64,000 nucleotides of DNA from Cellulosimicrobium protaetiae (GTDB taxonomy: Bacteria; Actinomycetota; Actinomycetes; Actinomycetales; Cellulomonadaceae), in assembly GCF_009708005.2 (NCBI RefSeq), contig NZ_CP052757.1, positions 930,001-994,000 of the forward strand, in the 5' to 3' direction. This document shows, piece after piece, positions 17,705-29,253 of the stretch (position 1 is its first letter; every line of letters begins with the position of its first letter). The position numbers and the translations under genes are program-made. The notes beneath the pieces were generated by a model that was not told the origin of the DNA, made no database searches, and was given only the letters and a program-made list of their open reading frames with translations.

Positions 17705-20700
17705 TCAGTCGACGTAGCCGTCTGCCAGCGCCTTCGCCACGAGAACCCCACGGCGGCGCAGCGTGCGCGCGTCCGTCCACGCCACGGTGAGGCCGCTCGC
17801 GTTGAGACTTGCCGCTACCGATCGCTGCCGAGCCGTCTGGTGGTCGACCGTGCGGCTCCACAGCGGGTGGCCTACTACCGCTGCGCGGCTCCCATGGACG
17901 AGCACGTGGACATCGTCGATCGTGTCGACGGTGTAGCGCTCCTCGAACATCGCCCTGAACCCAGCGTCAAAGGCGTGGATGGCGTCTGGGACGAGGTCGA
18001 ACCAACGACCGAGATTCAGTTCACGACCGAGGGCGAGGTCGGCGACGTCGAGCGCGAGCCGCCAGTCGAGGACCGGGTGGAGATGCCGGTTGTCCCAGGA
18101 ACGGAGGCAATCGGGACACGACGAGTCGCACTCGACATGGGCGGGTGCGGCCCAGCGTGCACTCGTTCCGTCGGCGATCTGCCGGACGACGTCGTCCATC
18201 CTTGGGCCTGCGAGCTCGAGGGCGTAGCCGGCACCGTTCTCGAGCGTGTCGGCGATGTAGACCGCCGACGTGCGCGTGCCGTCGCCGTAGCGGCGGGGCT
18301 GAAGCCCGACCGTGAGCTCGTCCGGGTCGATGTCGAGCTCGGCTTGCGCACCGCGGCGGAGCGCCTCTGCGAACGACAGCATCGCAGCGGGGCCGGAGGG
18401 ACATTCCGCTGGGTCGGTCGGAATCACCTCGCTCGGGATGCGGTCGGACCTGAGCAGGAGCAGCGCCGCGTCCGTCGTGCGGACGTCGCCGATCGCGCCA
18501 CGGCCGACCTTCGGCACGGAGATTCCGTCGGTCTCGACGGTTGGCACGATGACCGACTTGTCGCTGAGGCGGAACAGCTCGAACTGCGCGCGGCGGTTGT
18601 CGTTGACGGTTACCAGGTTGGCGTCCTCGAGGCGCCAGATGTCCATCGCGCCGGACCGCTCCGGCTGGATCCCGCCCAGGTCGGTCCACTCGAGGACCGG
18701 CCGTGATGCGGTCGCAACCTGGGAGTCACCGAGTTCTCCGTCCTTGGCCTTTGGGTGGGTTCGGAAACCTTCCGGCTGGTACACCGTCATCGGTGTGACG
18801 CTTCCCGCGCACACGGGGCACATGGCCTTTCGGTCAGCAGCCTCGGGGAGACCTGGTGCGGTGCCCGGTGCGATCGTCGACGAGCCGCAGGTGGCACAGC
18901 GTTCGAGCGCGAACGACGAACGAAGCGGATCGTTCGTGCGCACCGCACCCCTTCCGTCACGGTAGACGGAGGCAAAGCCGTTGACCGTGTACACCCACCC
19001 GTCGCTGACAACCTCGGCGCCTGGTGCGAAGAGCGAGACCGCCTGGTCGAGGGGGCGGTCGCTGATCTCGTCGAGCGTCAGCCGGTTGTCGGCGCCGGTC
19101 CGATAGAGGGTGCGTACCCGGGTCGGGAACCCGAACATCGGCAGCACGCCGGCGTTGGCCAGGCGTTCGCTCAACGCCGGCTGCGTGAAGACGGGCGACT
19201 CGACGACCTTGTCGACGTCGAGGACAAGACTGTCTCGTGCCCACTCGACGATCTCACTGACGGCATGCGCCGAGAGCCCTGTGTGGCTCGCAAGTCGGTG
19301 AACGACCTCCTCGACGTCGGAAGAGTGCATGAGCCACGCCTCGACGAACGTGCGCATCGGCGGTGAACCTTCCTCCGAGCCTTCGTTCCACTCGTCGGCA
19401 CGACCGAAGGCGCCGTGCACACTTTCGCGGAGCACCTTGGGCGGGTTCGGAAGCGCCCGACAGGCGCGACGGAGGAGTTCAGCCGCGACCACGCGCTTGA
19501 GGATCTTCGCGCGGTTGGTGTCGAGGAACGGCTGGGGCGGCGGGTCGCCGGTGATCCGGCGCGGGTTCGCAAAGTAGTAGTCGTCGTGCGACCGGTCGCG
19601 GCAGAGCGTCGCGGCGAACGAGAACGCCTGGCCCTGACGTCCGGCGCGGCCCACGCGCTGCTGGTAGTTGAATCGCTTGGGCGGCATGTTGCCCATCACC
19701 GTCGAGCGCAACGAACCGATGTCGACACCGACCTCCATGGTCGTCGTCACCGAAAGGACGTCGAGCGGAGAGGTCAGGCGATTCTCCGCGGGTGCTGGCT
19801 TGAGAGCGCCGCGAAAGACCCGCTGACGGCGCCGCTGCTCCTCTGGGGGACGCGTCTGTCCCGTGAGCTCCGCGACCGCCAGTCGCTGCGGCTTCTGCTT
19901 CGAGAGCCACGCGTAGTAGTCCTCTTCGAGGATGTCGATGCGCTCGCGCTCCTCCAGCTCGCCCGTGCAGCCGTTGCGGACGCACGTCCGGGCCGACTCG
20001 TGGAGATGGCGTTGGCCGCACGTCGCGCAGACCCAGACGCCGTCGGCACCGGGAACGACGAGCAGCGGGACGTCGGCGGTTGCAAGGTCGACCACTGACC
20101 CGACCAGCATCGGCTCGAGAACCTGTTGAAACTCGGTCTCAACGTCGTCGGCGCTCGTCCCGAGCACCTTGGCGGCGCGGCCGAGGTAGTTCGTGACGTC
20201 GCGTGGTAGAAGATTCGCGCGCGACAAGCCGTCCGAGTCCTGGGGCGCCCAGCGTCCGCTTGACAGGTAGATGCGCAACGCGGAGCGCATCGCCGTTGTC
20301 CGGAGGTCGTCGGCGGAGTCCACCAGGGCGCGAGGGAGGATGGACGCGACCAGGTTGTCCTCGGCGTCGCGTGCCGAACGGGAGGCTCCGACGAGCACCT
20401 CTGCGACCGAGGTCGTCATGTAGGCATGGAACCGCTTCTGGTGCTCTTGCCGTTCGGACATGTCCGAGAGCGGCGCCCAGAGGCCGGCCGACGGAGGCTC
20501 GAACGCCCGGTACCACGGGGTCCCGGACTCGTCGAGAGTCAGGCGCGACGCACGCGGACCGCCTGGTGGCACTCCGAGCGAGACGAGCTGACGGCTCAGG
20601 TGTCGGACCAAGCCGGTCCATGGCCGCGCCCGGTCGGCCGCGACCTTGCGCTCGAAGGTCTCGACCGCGGCGGACTGATCAGGTGTTCCGTATCCTGCGT

Positions 20701-23008
20701 TGATCGCCGCGTACGCGGCCACCATCTCGGGATGCTTCTGCGCGAGCTCGCCGAACGATGCGGTCTGGTCGGCGCTGAGGCGCCCTGCGAGACCCTCGCG
20801 CAGGATCATGGCGACGTTTTCTACGGGGGCTGCCAGAGCCTGGTCGACCTCCTGCCGGACGAGGTCGTTGTAGTGGTTCATCGAGAGCCCCACCGCCATG
20901 CGGGCGGCGTCATCACGGGAGTCGGTGAAGACGATCGTACGGCTGGAGCCCTGTTCGTCGCCGAGCTCGCGGAAGATCTCGGCGACGAGAAGCTGGGTCG
21001 CCTGGGTTGCGCCCTGCGTGTGGGCGCGGAGTGCCGAGGCGACGCGTCCGGACTTGAACTCCGACTGGCGCCGCGTGTGCAGGCATCGAGGGCAGTGGGA
21101 CGGGAGCGCTGGAGGGAGAAACTCGTCGTCAGGGTTCTTCACCGTGACGAACGTGCCCGTCGCGTCCCCAGCGGATCCGGACTGGATGAACCCGGTGGCC
21201 GGGTGGAGCAACGCGCGGGAGAACTGGAACGTGACGTCCTTCCTCGGACCGCTGTGGCTCCACGAGGTACCCAGACCCTCGGTGAACGGTGAGTACCACC
21301 GGTACTCGCTCCGGCGTCGTTCGAAGAGGAACTTCGGCCGGTCGAGCTCGCTGTCGGACGGGTCGATGCCAAGGAATTCTCCACCGCTGCCGGTCGCCAC
21401 GACGTGGCCACCGAGACTGGCGTCGCCGCACTTGCCGCAGTAGACGAGCTCGAGGACGCGTCCGCCGCAGCGGCACTGGTGAACGGGGCGTGCAAAGAGC
21501 CGTCCGATTCCGGGACGTTCTCGCGCTTCGTCCGCGGCGATCTCCGTACACCCGGAGTTCGAGCACGCCCACATTCCGCGCATCGTTCGCATGAAGTAGT
21601 GCGCCCGGAACGGGATGCCCGTTCCGTCGGGCGCGTCCGCGATGATCTCAAGCGCGTGCGCGACGTCCGAAACCGTGCCTTCGTGGCCGAAAGCGCGGGC
21701 TGCGATGGTAGGTAGGTCTGTGGCGCGAACGACGCCTCGCTCGTCACGGCAGGCCTCCGCGAGCACATGGGTCAGGGCCCCCGCGTCCATGGAGACCAGG
21801 CGGGAACTCGCGACAGGCAGGTCCGCCATGACGGCCCGCGTCTCGCCGGAGATCTGCTTGAACGTCGAGCGGGGGACGCCGAAGAACCGCTCGAGGTAGT
21901 CAGAGCGATCGCCGTCGAGCGATGCGCTCGTGCCGATCACCCGGAGCTGGGGAGAGTCAGGGGCTAGCCCGAGCCGCATCATGAGGTTGCGTATGATGAG
22001 CGCGACCTCAGAGCCCTGCGTACCGCGGTAGAGGTGCAGTTCGTCGACCACCAGGGTGAAGACGTTGGACGGGTCGGACTGCAGCCAGTCGCGGGTCTGC
22101 TCGAAGATCGGCTCCTCGAGCCGGCGCATGAGCATGACGTTCAACATCGAGTAGTTGGTGACGAGGATGTCGGGTGGGTCGGAGATCATGTCCCACCGTG
22201 TGATGAGCTCCGCCCGGCGCGGGTCCGCCAGGAAGTCGCGCACCTCGGGGTTGGAAGCAAGTGCCTCGTACTCCTGGACCAGAAGACGCAGGTCTTTGCC
22301 GACTTCGGTGACCTTCTCGTCCTTGCGCGTTGTCGACGGCAGTCGGGTGCCACCAGGTGCGCCCGAGGTATAGCGGCCGAACCAGAGCGCGGGACCACCG
22401 AAGTCCGCGATCCGTCGCGCGGTGCGGCGGAGCCGCGACATCTGGTCCTCGACGAGTGCGTTGGTCGGGTAGAGGACCATCGTCCGGACAGCAGCGGGAC
22501 GTTGCTCGTCCTTGCGAACGGGTGACCAGTGGCTGGTGTCCCACCACGCATTGACACGGTTCGAAGACGCCCAGCCCCGCGCCTCCATCAGGAGGCGTGC
22601 CAGCACCGGTAGGAGAAAGGCTTCAGTCTTTCCCGAACCTGTGCCGGACGTGACAACCGGGTTCGTCGGACCGTGCACGCCGAGCGCGACGGCCAGGGAG
22701 TCGGCCTGATGGCGGCGAAGGCGGACCGCCACACCTGGCGTGGTGCCGAAGAGACCGTGGACGAGCCAGGATGCCTCGTCGTTCGTCATGCCGACGTCGC
22801 GACATGCCTGGACCGCATCGACCACACCGTCGTAGGGAAGAACAGGCTCGATGAGCGGGTCCGGTACCAGACGAACGTCATCGAGGAGCAGCCGACGGCG
22901 CTCGGCGCGCAGGCCGGAGTCACGGAGATAGAAGGCGGTGTCGATGTAGCGGAGGACGGTCTCGTTGATCGAGCGTCCGACGGACAGGGGGTTCACTGGT
23001 GTGGCCAT
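17705..23008 (-). CDS. druE-like: Large DEAD/DEAH-type helicase with DUF1998, Druantia DruE-like
   Basis: A 1767-residue SF2 helicase, the hallmark size and layout of DruE from Druantia. Walker A is read as [11 protein letters not shown] near residue 118, then [11 protein letters not shown], the Walker B variant [10 protein letters not shown] near 318, [16 protein letters not shown] and [11 protein letters not shown] near 1112. Several Cys pairs look like zinc sites: CRCGG/CGKC, CPRC, CATC, CPVC and, in the C-terminal DUF1998 region near 1626, [14 protein letters not shown]. DruE is the common component of all Druantia types. The gene starts 5 bases after the stop of the 1004-residue upstream protein, matching the druH-druE order of type III. 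DISARM DrmA and DpdJ share the helicase-DUF1998 pairing, but DrmA is shorter and no phospholipase D gene is present. Substrate and mechanism are not deducible here. Confidence 0.85.
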   Translation of the reverse strand: MATPVNPLSVGRSINETVLRYIDTAFYLRDSGLRAERRRLLLDDVRLVPDPLIEPVLPYDGVVDAVQACRDVGMTNDEASWLVHGLFGTTPGVAVRLRRHQADSLAVALGVHGPTNPVVTSGTGSGKTEAFLLPVLARLLMEARGWASSNRVNAWWDTSHWSPVRKDEQRPAAVRTMVLYPTNALVEDQMSRLRRTARRIADFGGPALWFGRYTSGAPGGTRLPSTTRKDEKVTEVGKDLRLLVQEYEALASNPEVRDFLADPRRAELITRWDMISDPPDILVTNYSMLNVMLMRRLEEPIFEQTRDWLQSDPSNVFTLVVDELHLYRGTQGSEVALIIRNLMMRLGLAPDSPQLRVIGTSASLDGDRSDYLERFFGVPRSTFKQISGETRAVMADLPVASSRLVSMDAGALTHVLAEACRDERGVVRATDLPTIAARAFGHEGTVSDVAHALEIIADAPDGTGIPFRAHYFMRTMRGMWACSNSGCTEIAADEARERPGIGRLFARPVHQCRCGGRVLELVYCGKCGDASLGGHVVATGSGGEFLGIDPSDSELDRPKFLFERRRSEYRWYSPFTEGLGTSWSHSGPRKDVTFQFSRALLHPATGFIQSGSAGDATGTFVTVKNPDDEFLPPALPSHCPRCLHTRRQSEFKSGRVASALRAHTQGATQATQLLVAEIFRELGDEQGSSRTIVFTDSRDDAARMAVGLSMNHYNDLVRQEVDQALAAPVENVAMILREGLAGRLSADQTASFGELAQKHPEMVAAYAAINAGYGTPDQSAAVETFERKVAADRARPWTGLVRHLSRQLVSLGVPPGGPRASRLTLDESGTPWYRAFEPPSAGLWAPLSDMSERQEHQKRFHAYMTTSVAEVLVGASRSARDAEDNLVASILPRALVDSADDLRTTAMRSALRIYLSSGRWAPQDSDGLSRANLLPRDVTNYLGRAAKVLGTSADDVETEFQQVLEPMLVGSVVDLATADVPLLVVPGADGVWVCATCGQRHLHESARTCVRNGCTGELEERERIDILEEDYYAWLSKQKPQRLAVAELTGQTRPPEEQRRRQRVFRGALKPAPAENRLTSPLDVLSVTTTMEVGVDIGSLRSTVMGNMPPKRFNYQQRVGRAGRQGQAFSFAATLCRDRSHDDYYFANPRRITGDPPPQPFLDTNRAKILKRVVAAELLRRACRALPNPPKVLRESVHGAFGRADEWNEGSEEGSPPMRTFVEAWLMHSSDVEEVVHRLASHTGLSAHAVSEIVEWARDSLVLDVDKVVESPVFTQPALSERLANAGVLPMFGFPTRVRTLYRTGADNRLTLDEISDRPLDQAVSLFAPGAEVVSDGWVYTVNGFASVYRDGRGAVRTNDPLRSSFALERCATCGSSTIAPGTAPGLPEAADRKAMCPVCAGSVTPMTVYQPEGFRTHPKAKDGELGDSQVATASRPVLEWTDLGGIQPERSGAMDIWRLEDANLVTVNDNRRAQFELFRLSDKSVIVPTVETDGISVPKVGRGAIGDVRTTDAALLLLRSDRIPSEVIPTDPAECPSGPAAMLSFAEALRRGAQAELDIDPDELTVGLQPRRYGDGTRTSAVYIADTLENGAGYALELAGPRMDDVVRQIADGTSARWAAPAHVECDSSCPDCLRSWDNRHLHPVLDWRLALDVADLALGRELNLGRWFDLVPDAIHAFDAGFRAMFEERYTVDTIDDVHVLVHGSRAAVVGHPLWSRTVDHQTARQRSVAASLNASGLTVAWTDARTLRRRGVLVAKALADGYVD

Positions 23009-23013
23009 GGTGC

Positions 23014-26000
23014 TCAGTTCTCGAGGAGATAGGTGATGCGGGCGGCGACGTCCTCGCTGACATCGCGGTAGACGTGCATACCCCGGTTCTTCTGCGGGGG
23101 AGCAGCGGAGTCGAGCACGACGGCACGCTCGTACATCCCGGGAAGCAGCGCTCCTAGCGGCACGACGAGGGACTTGGCGTGGCGCGCATAGGCGAGGAGC
23201 GGCCTGCCCGCGAGACTGGATGCGGCGTGGTGCTTGGCCATGTAGGCCGAGGTCTGCGCGAGCGTGCCTGACTCGAGGTCCTTCTCGGTTCGGATGAAGT
23301 ACCGCGCTGCGTAGCGTCCGACCCGGTACGCGCCCGGCGAGCTTGAACCGACGACGTCGACCCATGCTGCACGGGCGGGGTCGAACCACTGGAGTTCGGT
23401 CATGGTGGGTGATGGCGCGCGTGGCAGGGCTGCAACCACCTCGCTGAGCCGGGGGAGGAATGCGGCGATGGTCTTGCCGGTCCGCCCCGCGAGGAGCACA
23501 TCCTCGACATCGAGCCAGTCTGCGAGCTCGTCGGACGTAGCATCGGTGGAATAGCGAGTGAGGCCGCTCTCGTACGTCCTCTCGACGACGTCGTGCCCAT
23601 GCTCACGGCAGGACCGCATCACCTCGGCTACTAGCCCCTTGGTCCAGAATCCGGTGAGGACGCGTGACCCTCCGGCATCGATGATCGCCGTGGGCGCGAC
23701 CTCCCAAGCCTCGGGCTGCAAGGTTTCCGAGGATCGGCGGACTTCGATGTGTCCCAGGGCCTCGAGGGTTGAGATGAAGTCAGCAACAAACAGGCTGCTC
23801 GCGTCAAGCTGGCGCGCGACCCGCTCGAGCGAGGAGACGGGCCCGCCGCCGAGGAAGCGCAGTGCGTCGAGCGCGATGTCCCAGTCCTCCGCCTTCGTAG
23901 CGGAGTCGGACACGACTGGAGGGAGACCGGTGACGTCGATAGGGCGACGGGTGTGGGACCCTGCATCGAGCTTGCGCTCGAACGCGGACCGGTTGCGGTA
24001 GTAGTTCGCGGAGTACCTCTTCGTCGTCCCGCAGTACGAACACGTCCCGGTCACCGGCGTCTTCGACCGGTCGTTGTACGCGACCTCGGTGATCTCGAGA
24101 CGGTGTGCGCCGGTGAAGAAGCAAGACTTGGCGTCCGGGCGGTGAAGCGCCACCGACGGCCTCCGGACCTGGTCCTGTGCCGGGACCCACCACGGGCGGT
24201 CGGCTGGTACACCGACCTCGACCTCGGGCTCCTCTTCGGCGGCGACGACGACGCCCTGGACGATGCACGGGCTGTCCTCCTTGGTGCCGGCGCCGATCGC
24301 CGCGAGTGGCTCACCGAGGGCGTGAGTGACCGAGTCGTGACGCTGCCACTGGGCAGCATCGTGGTCGTCGGCGGAATGGAGCGTGAACTCCTTGCGTGCG
24401 AGGACCTGTGTCGCGTCGAACATCTCGAGCGCGTAGTGCCCGTCCCGGAGCTCTTGGGTCGCGAGGTCGACGAGCACGAATCCGGTGCCTCGGTCGGGCC
24501 ACGAGTCGAGCATCTGGTCGCCGCCATCCCTGCTCTCCACATCGAGGTCGAGCAGCCGGACGTCGAACGGGCCGCCGTCGTGCATCGCGCGGACCTCGGG
24601 GGGGTGAGCCGAGTGCCAACGGGTACGGGAGGCCCCGGGGAGCGCGAACCCGCCGGACAGCTTGAGCTGGCTGCTGGTCAGCGGGACGAGTGCGTGAAAG
24701 TCCTGGTTCAGCTTCTCGGGTGGTGTCGAGGGTCGACCGAAGATCTCGACTCCCTCGAACAGTGTCCATCCGGTCGGAAGCCCTGGCCGGGTGGTGCCTT
24801 CGGTCCAACCCGGCCTAGCGATCTCGTTCAGCAGCCCACGAACCTTTTCGACCGTGCGGTCCGCGGTGAGCACCACGACGTCGTCCCCCATCAGCACCTG
24901 CCGTGTCTCCAGCCAGATGCCCGAGAGATCGTCCTTGCGGAACACGAGGACAGCGCGCGGTGGATGTACCACCTGGCCACCCAGCTCCTCCGTGATCTGG
25001 AGGACGCCTTCGAGGAGGTGTGCCGGGTCGATCTGCTCCGGATCGTCGAGAGACATCGAACCTTGGAGGTCGAGCGACGGGATGAGGGAGATCGGCTGAT
25101 CGCCGTCTATCGTCCTGAGCGTGGCGCCGCGAGCCGTCCCGGGCTCCACGACGAAGAAGTGCGGGAATATCAGGAGCTTGCGCTTGGGAAAGCCTCGGAA
25201 CTGCAGGCCGATCAGTGCTCGTCCCCGTGGCCCCGAGCTGGTGTCGTCGGACTCGTCGACACCGTTCCACGACTGGAGCTCGACCGACGCCACGCCGGCG
25301 ATCCGTTCACGAAGGTCTACCTTCGACCACAGTTTTCCCAGGTGTGAACCCCGTCGCTGCTCGTCCGCCAGCCAAGCGCCGAGAATGGGCTCCAGCTCCG
25401 AACCGGGTACCTCCGAGCGTGGCGCGAAGTCGAACTCCACGAAGAAGCGCTCGAGCTTTCGGCGGTCGGCCTCGCGGACGAGCGCCTGTGAGAGTGGGAG
25501 GCCGACGAACCGCTTGCCCAGCGCGAACGCGGTCGGCGTCCCTCTCCTGCCGCCCAGCGTCGAGAGCCAGAGATTGAGCCCTTCCCAGAGCGGCTCGGCG
25601 ACGTGCATGTATCCACGGCTCAACCGTTCTTTGTTGCCGCCGAGCAGGTCCGCGAGGCGACCGTAGTAGTTGGTCGATGCCATACCGCCCTCAGCCGCCA
25701 TGCGCTCAGCCGCGAGCGAGAAGACGGCGAGCAGCGCGACCGCTGGGTAGGTGTGCGTGCGTGAGCGATCGCGCCACGTTCGGACGCGCTCGAGATGCCG
25801 GGCGAAACCGTCGGGCGAGTCGTGGTCGATAGTGCGCCCCACGATCTCGACGAGTCCGTCGACGACGCCGTCTGCGTCCATGTTCAGCAGTTCGCCCATC
25901 TTGGCGATCTCATGGTCCTCGATATCGAGGTAGGCGGGCGTCGCCGCGTCGTTCTCGGGGAAGAGGACGTCAGCGACGACGTCGTTCCACCGGACGTACT

Positions 26001-26028
26001 CCTGCCAGTCGGCCCTGCTCACTCGCAC
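23014..26028 (-). CDS. druH-like: Large unknown protein, Druantia DruH-like by position and size
   Basis: A 1004-residue protein with no catalytic motif I recognise. It is soluble (no membrane segment or signal peptide). A possible metal site lies in the middle: a CFF turn followed about 30 residues later by [14 protein letters not shown] region after residue ~700 looks like a winged helix or other small DNA-binding fold (repeated hydrophobic helices, then [14 protein letters not shown]). The start is GTG 26028, with a strong AAGGAGG 9 bases upstream; GTG 26022 is possible but too far from it. The gene sits 5 bases before the druE-like helicase, so the pair forms one transcription unit. Two genes, about 1000 then 1800 residues, in this order is the Druantia type III layout, and I call it DruH-like on that basis, not on a recognised sequence motif. 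Confidence 0.65.
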   Translation of the reverse strand: MRVSRADWQEYVRWNDVVADVLFPENDAATPAYLDIEDHEIAKMGELLNMDADGVVDGLVEIVGRTIDHDSPDGFARHLERVRTWRDRSRTHTYPAVALLAVFSLAAERMAAEGGMASTNYYGRLADLLGGNKERLSRGYMHVAEPLWEGLNLWLSTLGGRRGTPTAFALGKRFVGLPLSQALVREADRRKLERFFVEFDFAPRSEVPGSELEPILGAWLADEQRRGSHLGKLWSKVDLRERIAGVASVELQSWNGVDESDDTSSGPRGRALIGLQFRGFPKRKLLIFPHFFVVEPGTARGATLRTIDGDQPISLIPSLDLQGSMSLDDPEQIDPAHLLEGVLQITEELGGQVVHPPRAVLVFRKDDLSGIWLETRQVLMGDDVVVLTADRTVEKVRGLLNEIARPGWTEGTTRPGLPTGWTLFEGVEIFGRPSTPPEKLNQDFHALVPLTSSQLKLSGGFALPGASRTRWHSAHPPEVRAMHDGGPFDVRLLDLDVESRDGGDQMLDSWPDRGTGFVLVDLATQELRDGHYALEMFDATQVLARKEFTLHSADDHDAAQWQRHDSVTHALGEPLAAIGAGTKEDSPCIVQGVVVAAEEEPEVEVGVPADRPWWVPAQDQVRRPSVALHRPDAKSCFFTGAHRLEITEVAYNDRSKTPVTGTCSYCGTTKRYSANYYRNRSAFERKLDAGSHTRRPIDVTGLPPVVSDSATKAEDWDIALDALRFLGGGPVSSLERVARQLDASSLFVADFISTLEALGHIEVRRSSETLQPEAWEVAPTAIIDAGGSRVLTGFWTKGLVAEVMRSCREHGHDVVERTYESGLTRYSTDATSDELADWLDVEDVLLAGRTGKTIAAFLPRLSEVVAALPRAPSPTMTELQWFDPARAAWVDVVGSSSPGAYRVGRYAARYFIRTEKDLESGTLAQTSAYMAKHHAASSLAGRPLLAYARHAKSLVVPLGALLPGMYERAVVLDSAAPPQKNRGMHVYRDVSEDVAARITYLLEN

Positions 26029-26099
26029 GTGCGTCCGCCTCCTTGGGTTGCGGCGTCATTATGCGAGCCATCACCGACAGCAGCACAGGGAACAGCCAC

Positions 26100-26109
26100 A
26101 TTTCACCCG
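26100..26109. promoter_or_regulatory. ATTTCACCCG half-site in druH/DUF262 divergent promoter
   Basis: Ten bases identical to one arm and half of the spacer of the 9026-9044 palindrome occur in the 152-base gap between the druH-like gene (-) and the DUF262 gene (+). The second arm is missing, so this is a single half-site. A shared regulator for both divergent promoters of the island is a guess; a ten-base match in this much intergenic DNA could be chance. Confidence 0.3.
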
Positions 26110-26180
26110 CTCGCGATCTGGTCGTGCTGGCGGGCAGGATACCCTGGCCCGAGTTCGGAACCGATTCAAGGAGCAACTGG

Positions 26181-28079
26181 ATGCCGATTCTGCCGACGGT
26201 CGACTCCGACCGGCGAACGCTTGAGAGCACACTGGCCGAGAGCCTTGCAGCGTTGTCGCAGCACTCCCCGGAGCCGGATGGCGTGATCGTCGCGCGAGCC
26301 TTTGACGCTGTCGACATCGACTTTGGCAGCGAGGCTTGGGTCGACTATCTGGAGCTCGTTCAGGACTGGCTCCGTCTCGACCAGAGGATCGAGAGCTTTC
26401 TGAGCACGAAGGAGGTCCTCCGGGATCTCTTCTCCTGTCTCGGCAAGGGTGGGCTTCACGGAAACGTCGAGGTCAACGGGATCAGCCTCACGCAGCAGGG
26501 ACTCGAAGCGCTGCTCGAGCGGGTCGAGCGAGCGAACGCACTGCGAGAGAAGTTCCTGGGCGACCTGGAGGAAGTGACTCCGAAGGTGGCGTCGGACCGT
26601 TGGTACGAAGCCTGGGACGAGGCGTCGGTCGCTACGAGCCGGGAGCCGATCCGCGCGAAGGCCGACACCTGGACGATCCAGAACTTCGTGGCCAAGGCCG
26701 AGCGGGACAAGCTCGAGCTTAACCCGACCTACCAGCGCGGCGACGTGTGGCCGACGAAGGACGCGCAGCTCCTCATCGAGTCCATCCTGCGCGGCATCCC
26801 CCTACCTTCGATCATCGTGCTGCGCCCGGATTCCATCGCTTCATCGCCCTACGAGGTGGTCGACGGGAAGCAGCGCCTGACGTCGATCCTCAGGTTCGTC
26901 GGAAAGCACCCAAGCGCTCTGCGCACCGTGCGCGAGGTTGACAAAGCGCACCCTGGCTTCAACCTTGAGCATCTCTTCCGCACCAACTACCCCTCGTTTC
27001 GCCAGGCGTGGAAGGCAGCGACCGGGGAGAGCCTTACGCTCGCTGAAGAACGCCGGCTCTACTTCCCCTTCCCGCTCGCGAAGGACTTTGGAGAGGGAAC
27101 CGAGCTGGCGCGCATGGGTGGTCGGTTCTTTCACCAAGTACAGGACGAGGTGGTACTCGTTGGAGGCGGCGAGGCCACCATCTACGACGTCTTTGAGGGG
27201 ACCACCGACTACAAGGTTCCGATCATCGAGTACCTGGAGGCCACGCCGCGCCAGGTTCACGAGGTCTTCAATCTCTACAACAAGCAGGGCAAGCACCTGA
27301 ACGCGGAGGAGATTCGCAACGCGGTCTTCCACGAGCTCGACATCATGCGAGCTTTCGCGACGATGGCGGGAGACGGCCCGGGCCTGGAGGTCGCGACGCC
27401 GTTCCTCGCGCCCGCTGAGGCCGACGTGCACGTGATCCGCGAGTACATCGCTGGGTGCGGCATGAGCGCCGATCGGTTCAAGCGGACGAAGGTCGTCTCC
27501 TGGCTCTCGTCCCTCGCGGTCTCCGACCCCACGGAGCGCAAGGACCAGCAGGACGGTGCCGTCGTACGCAAGCAGTCGACCGCGCGGCACATCGACACGT
27601 TCCTTGAACGCGTCGGGGAGCGCAACGACCCCATGCGGACGCAGTCCCGCATCCGTGAACTTGTCGCTCTCCTTGGCACAGCAATGCGCGCCCACGGGGC
27701 GATCGTGTGGCCCGAGTCCCTGCGTGGCAAGACCACCGGCTGGGAGGAACTCCCTCTCGTCGCAACGCTGCTCGGAACGACGTTCGCCGCGGCGGTCCTC
27801 GGAGAGCGGACCGACGACCGCATGCGCGAGCGTGAGGTCGCGCTTCAGTCCGCCGCAGCCACGGGATGGTTGCGACCGGCGAAGACGCAGACTGGTCTGC
27901 AGTGGGCGTATATTGCGGACACAGCCCTCGGCATCGTTGACGCCCTCGGAGTCCCTTCCTCGACGGTGGACGCGCACCTCAGGAGTGCGTTCGTGCACTC
28001 GCCTGTCGAGGCATTCCGGATGGTGCGGGCAGACGAGCGCCTCATGGCCGACCTGCGCAAGAACCGGAAAGGGAGCTAG
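26181..28079 (+). CDS. DUF262 (GmrS-like) protein
   Basis: A 632-residue protein with a DUF262 domain at residues ~165-390: NPTYQRGDVWPTKD near 180, then LIESILRGIPLPSIIV and VVDGKQRLTSILRF near 227, which carries the DGQQR-type nucleotide-binding motif with K for the first Q, and later FNLYNKQGKHLNAEEIRNA. The first ~160 residues are helical and possibly coiled. The C-terminal 240 residues are helical with no HNH (DUF1524) signature that I can see, so this is not a full GmrSD fusion. The start is ATG 26181, set by a perfect AAGGAG 7 bases upstream; reading from 26043 would add an unsupported 46 residues. It is divergent from the druH-like gene and is followed by a 216-residue unknown protein. 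A restriction or sensing role in the island is inferred from the family and position. Confidence 0.87.
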   Translation: MPILPTVDSDRRTLESTLAESLAALSQHSPEPDGVIVARAFDAVDIDFGSEAWVDYLELVQDWLRLDQRIESFLSTKEVLRDLFSCLGKGGLHGNVEVNGISLTQQGLEALLERVERANALREKFLGDLEEVTPKVASDRWYEAWDEASVATSREPIRAKADTWTIQNFVAKAERDKLELNPTYQRGDVWPTKDAQLLIESILRGIPLPSIIVLRPDSIASSPYEVVDGKQRLTSILRFVGKHPSALRTVREVDKAHPGFNLEHLFRTNYPSFRQAWKAATGESLTLAEERRLYFPFPLAKDFGEGTELARMGGRFFHQVQDEVVLVGGGEATIYDVFEGTTDYKVPIIEYLEATPRQVHEVFNLYNKQGKHLNAEEIRNAVFHELDIMRAFATMAGDGPGLEVATPFLAPAEADVHVIREYIAGCGMSADRFKRTKVVSWLSSLAVSDPTERKDQQDGAVVRKQSTARHIDTFLERVGERNDPMRTQSRIRELVALLGTAMRAHGAIVWPESLRGKTTGWEELPLVATLLGTTFAAAVLGERTDDRMREREVALQSAAATGWLRPAKTQTGLQWAYIADTALGIVDALGVPSSTVDAHLRSAFVHSPVEAFRMVRADERLMADLRKNRKGS

Positions 28080-28116
28080 GCAGCCCAGTTCGACATCCGA
28101 GCCGGTCCTGGCACCG

Positions 28117-28767
28117 ATGCCCACGCCGGCCCGGGCGGGTGCGACAAAAGCGGAGGTCATCGCGTCGATCGCGCAGAGGCTCGGTTTCGAGACCCCAGTG
28201 CTCTCGACTGGGAGCACTGAGCCGCGATCGTTCTTCGCGGCCATCGATGCCGCGATGGGGCTAGGGATATTGTCCCGGACCAAGCAGGGCATGGCGCGGG
28301 AGATCGTTCAGTTCTCGGGCGCAAGCTGGGAAAGCAGGTTTGAGTCGGCGGGTGCGACCGTCACGCTTGATGGTCTGCGCGCCGTCGCCGAAGCAGTCGA
28401 GACAATCATGCTTGGTCGATACGCAGCGCCGAATCAGGTCTCGTCGATCGACGCGACCTCAACACTTGACTCATACCCGGGCTGGGCTGCGTGTGCGGCC
28501 ATCGCGACGAGCCGTGAGCTCGAGCTGCTCCGCGAGATCGCCGACCTGGCCGAGGACGGAGTCGAGGCGCCAACCGTGGGCGAAGAGGCCTGCGACGGGG
28601 TCCCGCTCTCACTTGCATGGCCTGGAAGTCGTCTGACGGTCGAGGCTCCGAACCTTGGTCCTGAGCTGCTTGCCGAGCTCCGTGCGGCCGGATGGGTGAT
28701 TGTGGAACCCATCGCGGCGGAGATTCGTGCTGCCTTGACGAGACGTGGCTCGTCGGAGGAGGTATGA
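28117..28767 (+). CDS. Hypothetical protein following DUF262
   Basis: A 216-residue soluble protein that I do not recognise. It begins with a basic helical segment (ATKAEVIASIAQRLGFE) that would fit a DNA-binding or protein-docking helix pair. The rest is mixed alpha/beta and ends in a charged tail. The start is uncertain: ATG 28117 is the first good codon, has no evident ribosome binding site and is 37 bases after the DUF262 stop, so it may be translated by reinitiation. As the last gene before a pseudogene zone it marks the right edge of the island. Being the immediate downstream partner of a DUF262 protein that lacks a nuclease domain makes it a candidate second component, but nothing in its sequence shows an enzyme. 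Confidence 0.65.
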   Translation: MPTPARAGATKAEVIASIAQRLGFETPVLSTGSTEPRSFFAAIDAAMGLGILSRTKQGMAREIVQFSGASWESRFESAGATVTLDGLRAVAEAVETIMLGRYAAPNQVSSIDATSTLDSYPGWAACAAIATSRELELLREIADLAEDGVEAPTVGEEACDGVPLSLAWPGSRLTVEAPNLGPELLAELRAAGWVIVEPIAAEIRAALTRRGSSEEV

Positions 28768-29253
28768 GCTTTCAGCCCAGCGAGCAGTTCATAGCAAAGT
28801 TGCTGCTGTTCACACGCCGCGCTGTTCATGCCCCGGGCGGATTGGCTGTTAGGGTCCGAATCGTCGATTTCCGAGCAGCGCATCCAGCCGCATCCCGACC
28901 CATCGTCAGGGAGCGTGGGTCACGACGACCGCGAGCTGCACGCGGTTCGTGACGCCGAGCTTCTCAGTCGCCGCCGCGAGATGAGGCTTGATCGTGGCCT
29001 CGCCGAGGAACAGCCGCTGTGCGATCTCCTGGTTGGACAGACCCCGCGCGAAGAGCCGGGCGACGTCGAGCTCAACGTTCCGTGAGCGTCGCCAGCTTCT
29101 CCATCGCTTCACGGTGCCCCGCTGCGCCGGGTGCAACGCTGGCCTGCGCCATCACCGTTCGCGGGGCGCGTGGTGACAGCGCGCCTTCGCCAGTGGCAAT
29201 GGCACGGACGGCCGACACGATCTCTTCCGGCGACGCGCCCTTGGCGAGGAAGC

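Noticed and set aside
26043-26180. 46-residue N-terminal extension of the second DUF262 protein
   Set aside because: The ATG at 26181 has a perfect AAGGAG at good spacing; the upstream part includes the divergent promoter and the half-site.
1-28767. Canonical class 1 DISARM or BREX system
   Set aside because: drmA, drmB, drmC, pglZ, brxC and brxL were not found; only single components resemble those systems.
28850-28905. Possible tRNA-like or attachment-site sequence at the island's right edge
   Set aside because: No cloverleaf and no matching direct repeat at the other end could be found by eye.
28906-29136. Functional small LuxR-type regulator
   Set aside because: The frame is only the C-terminal part of a decayed response regulator with the receiver domain in other frames.
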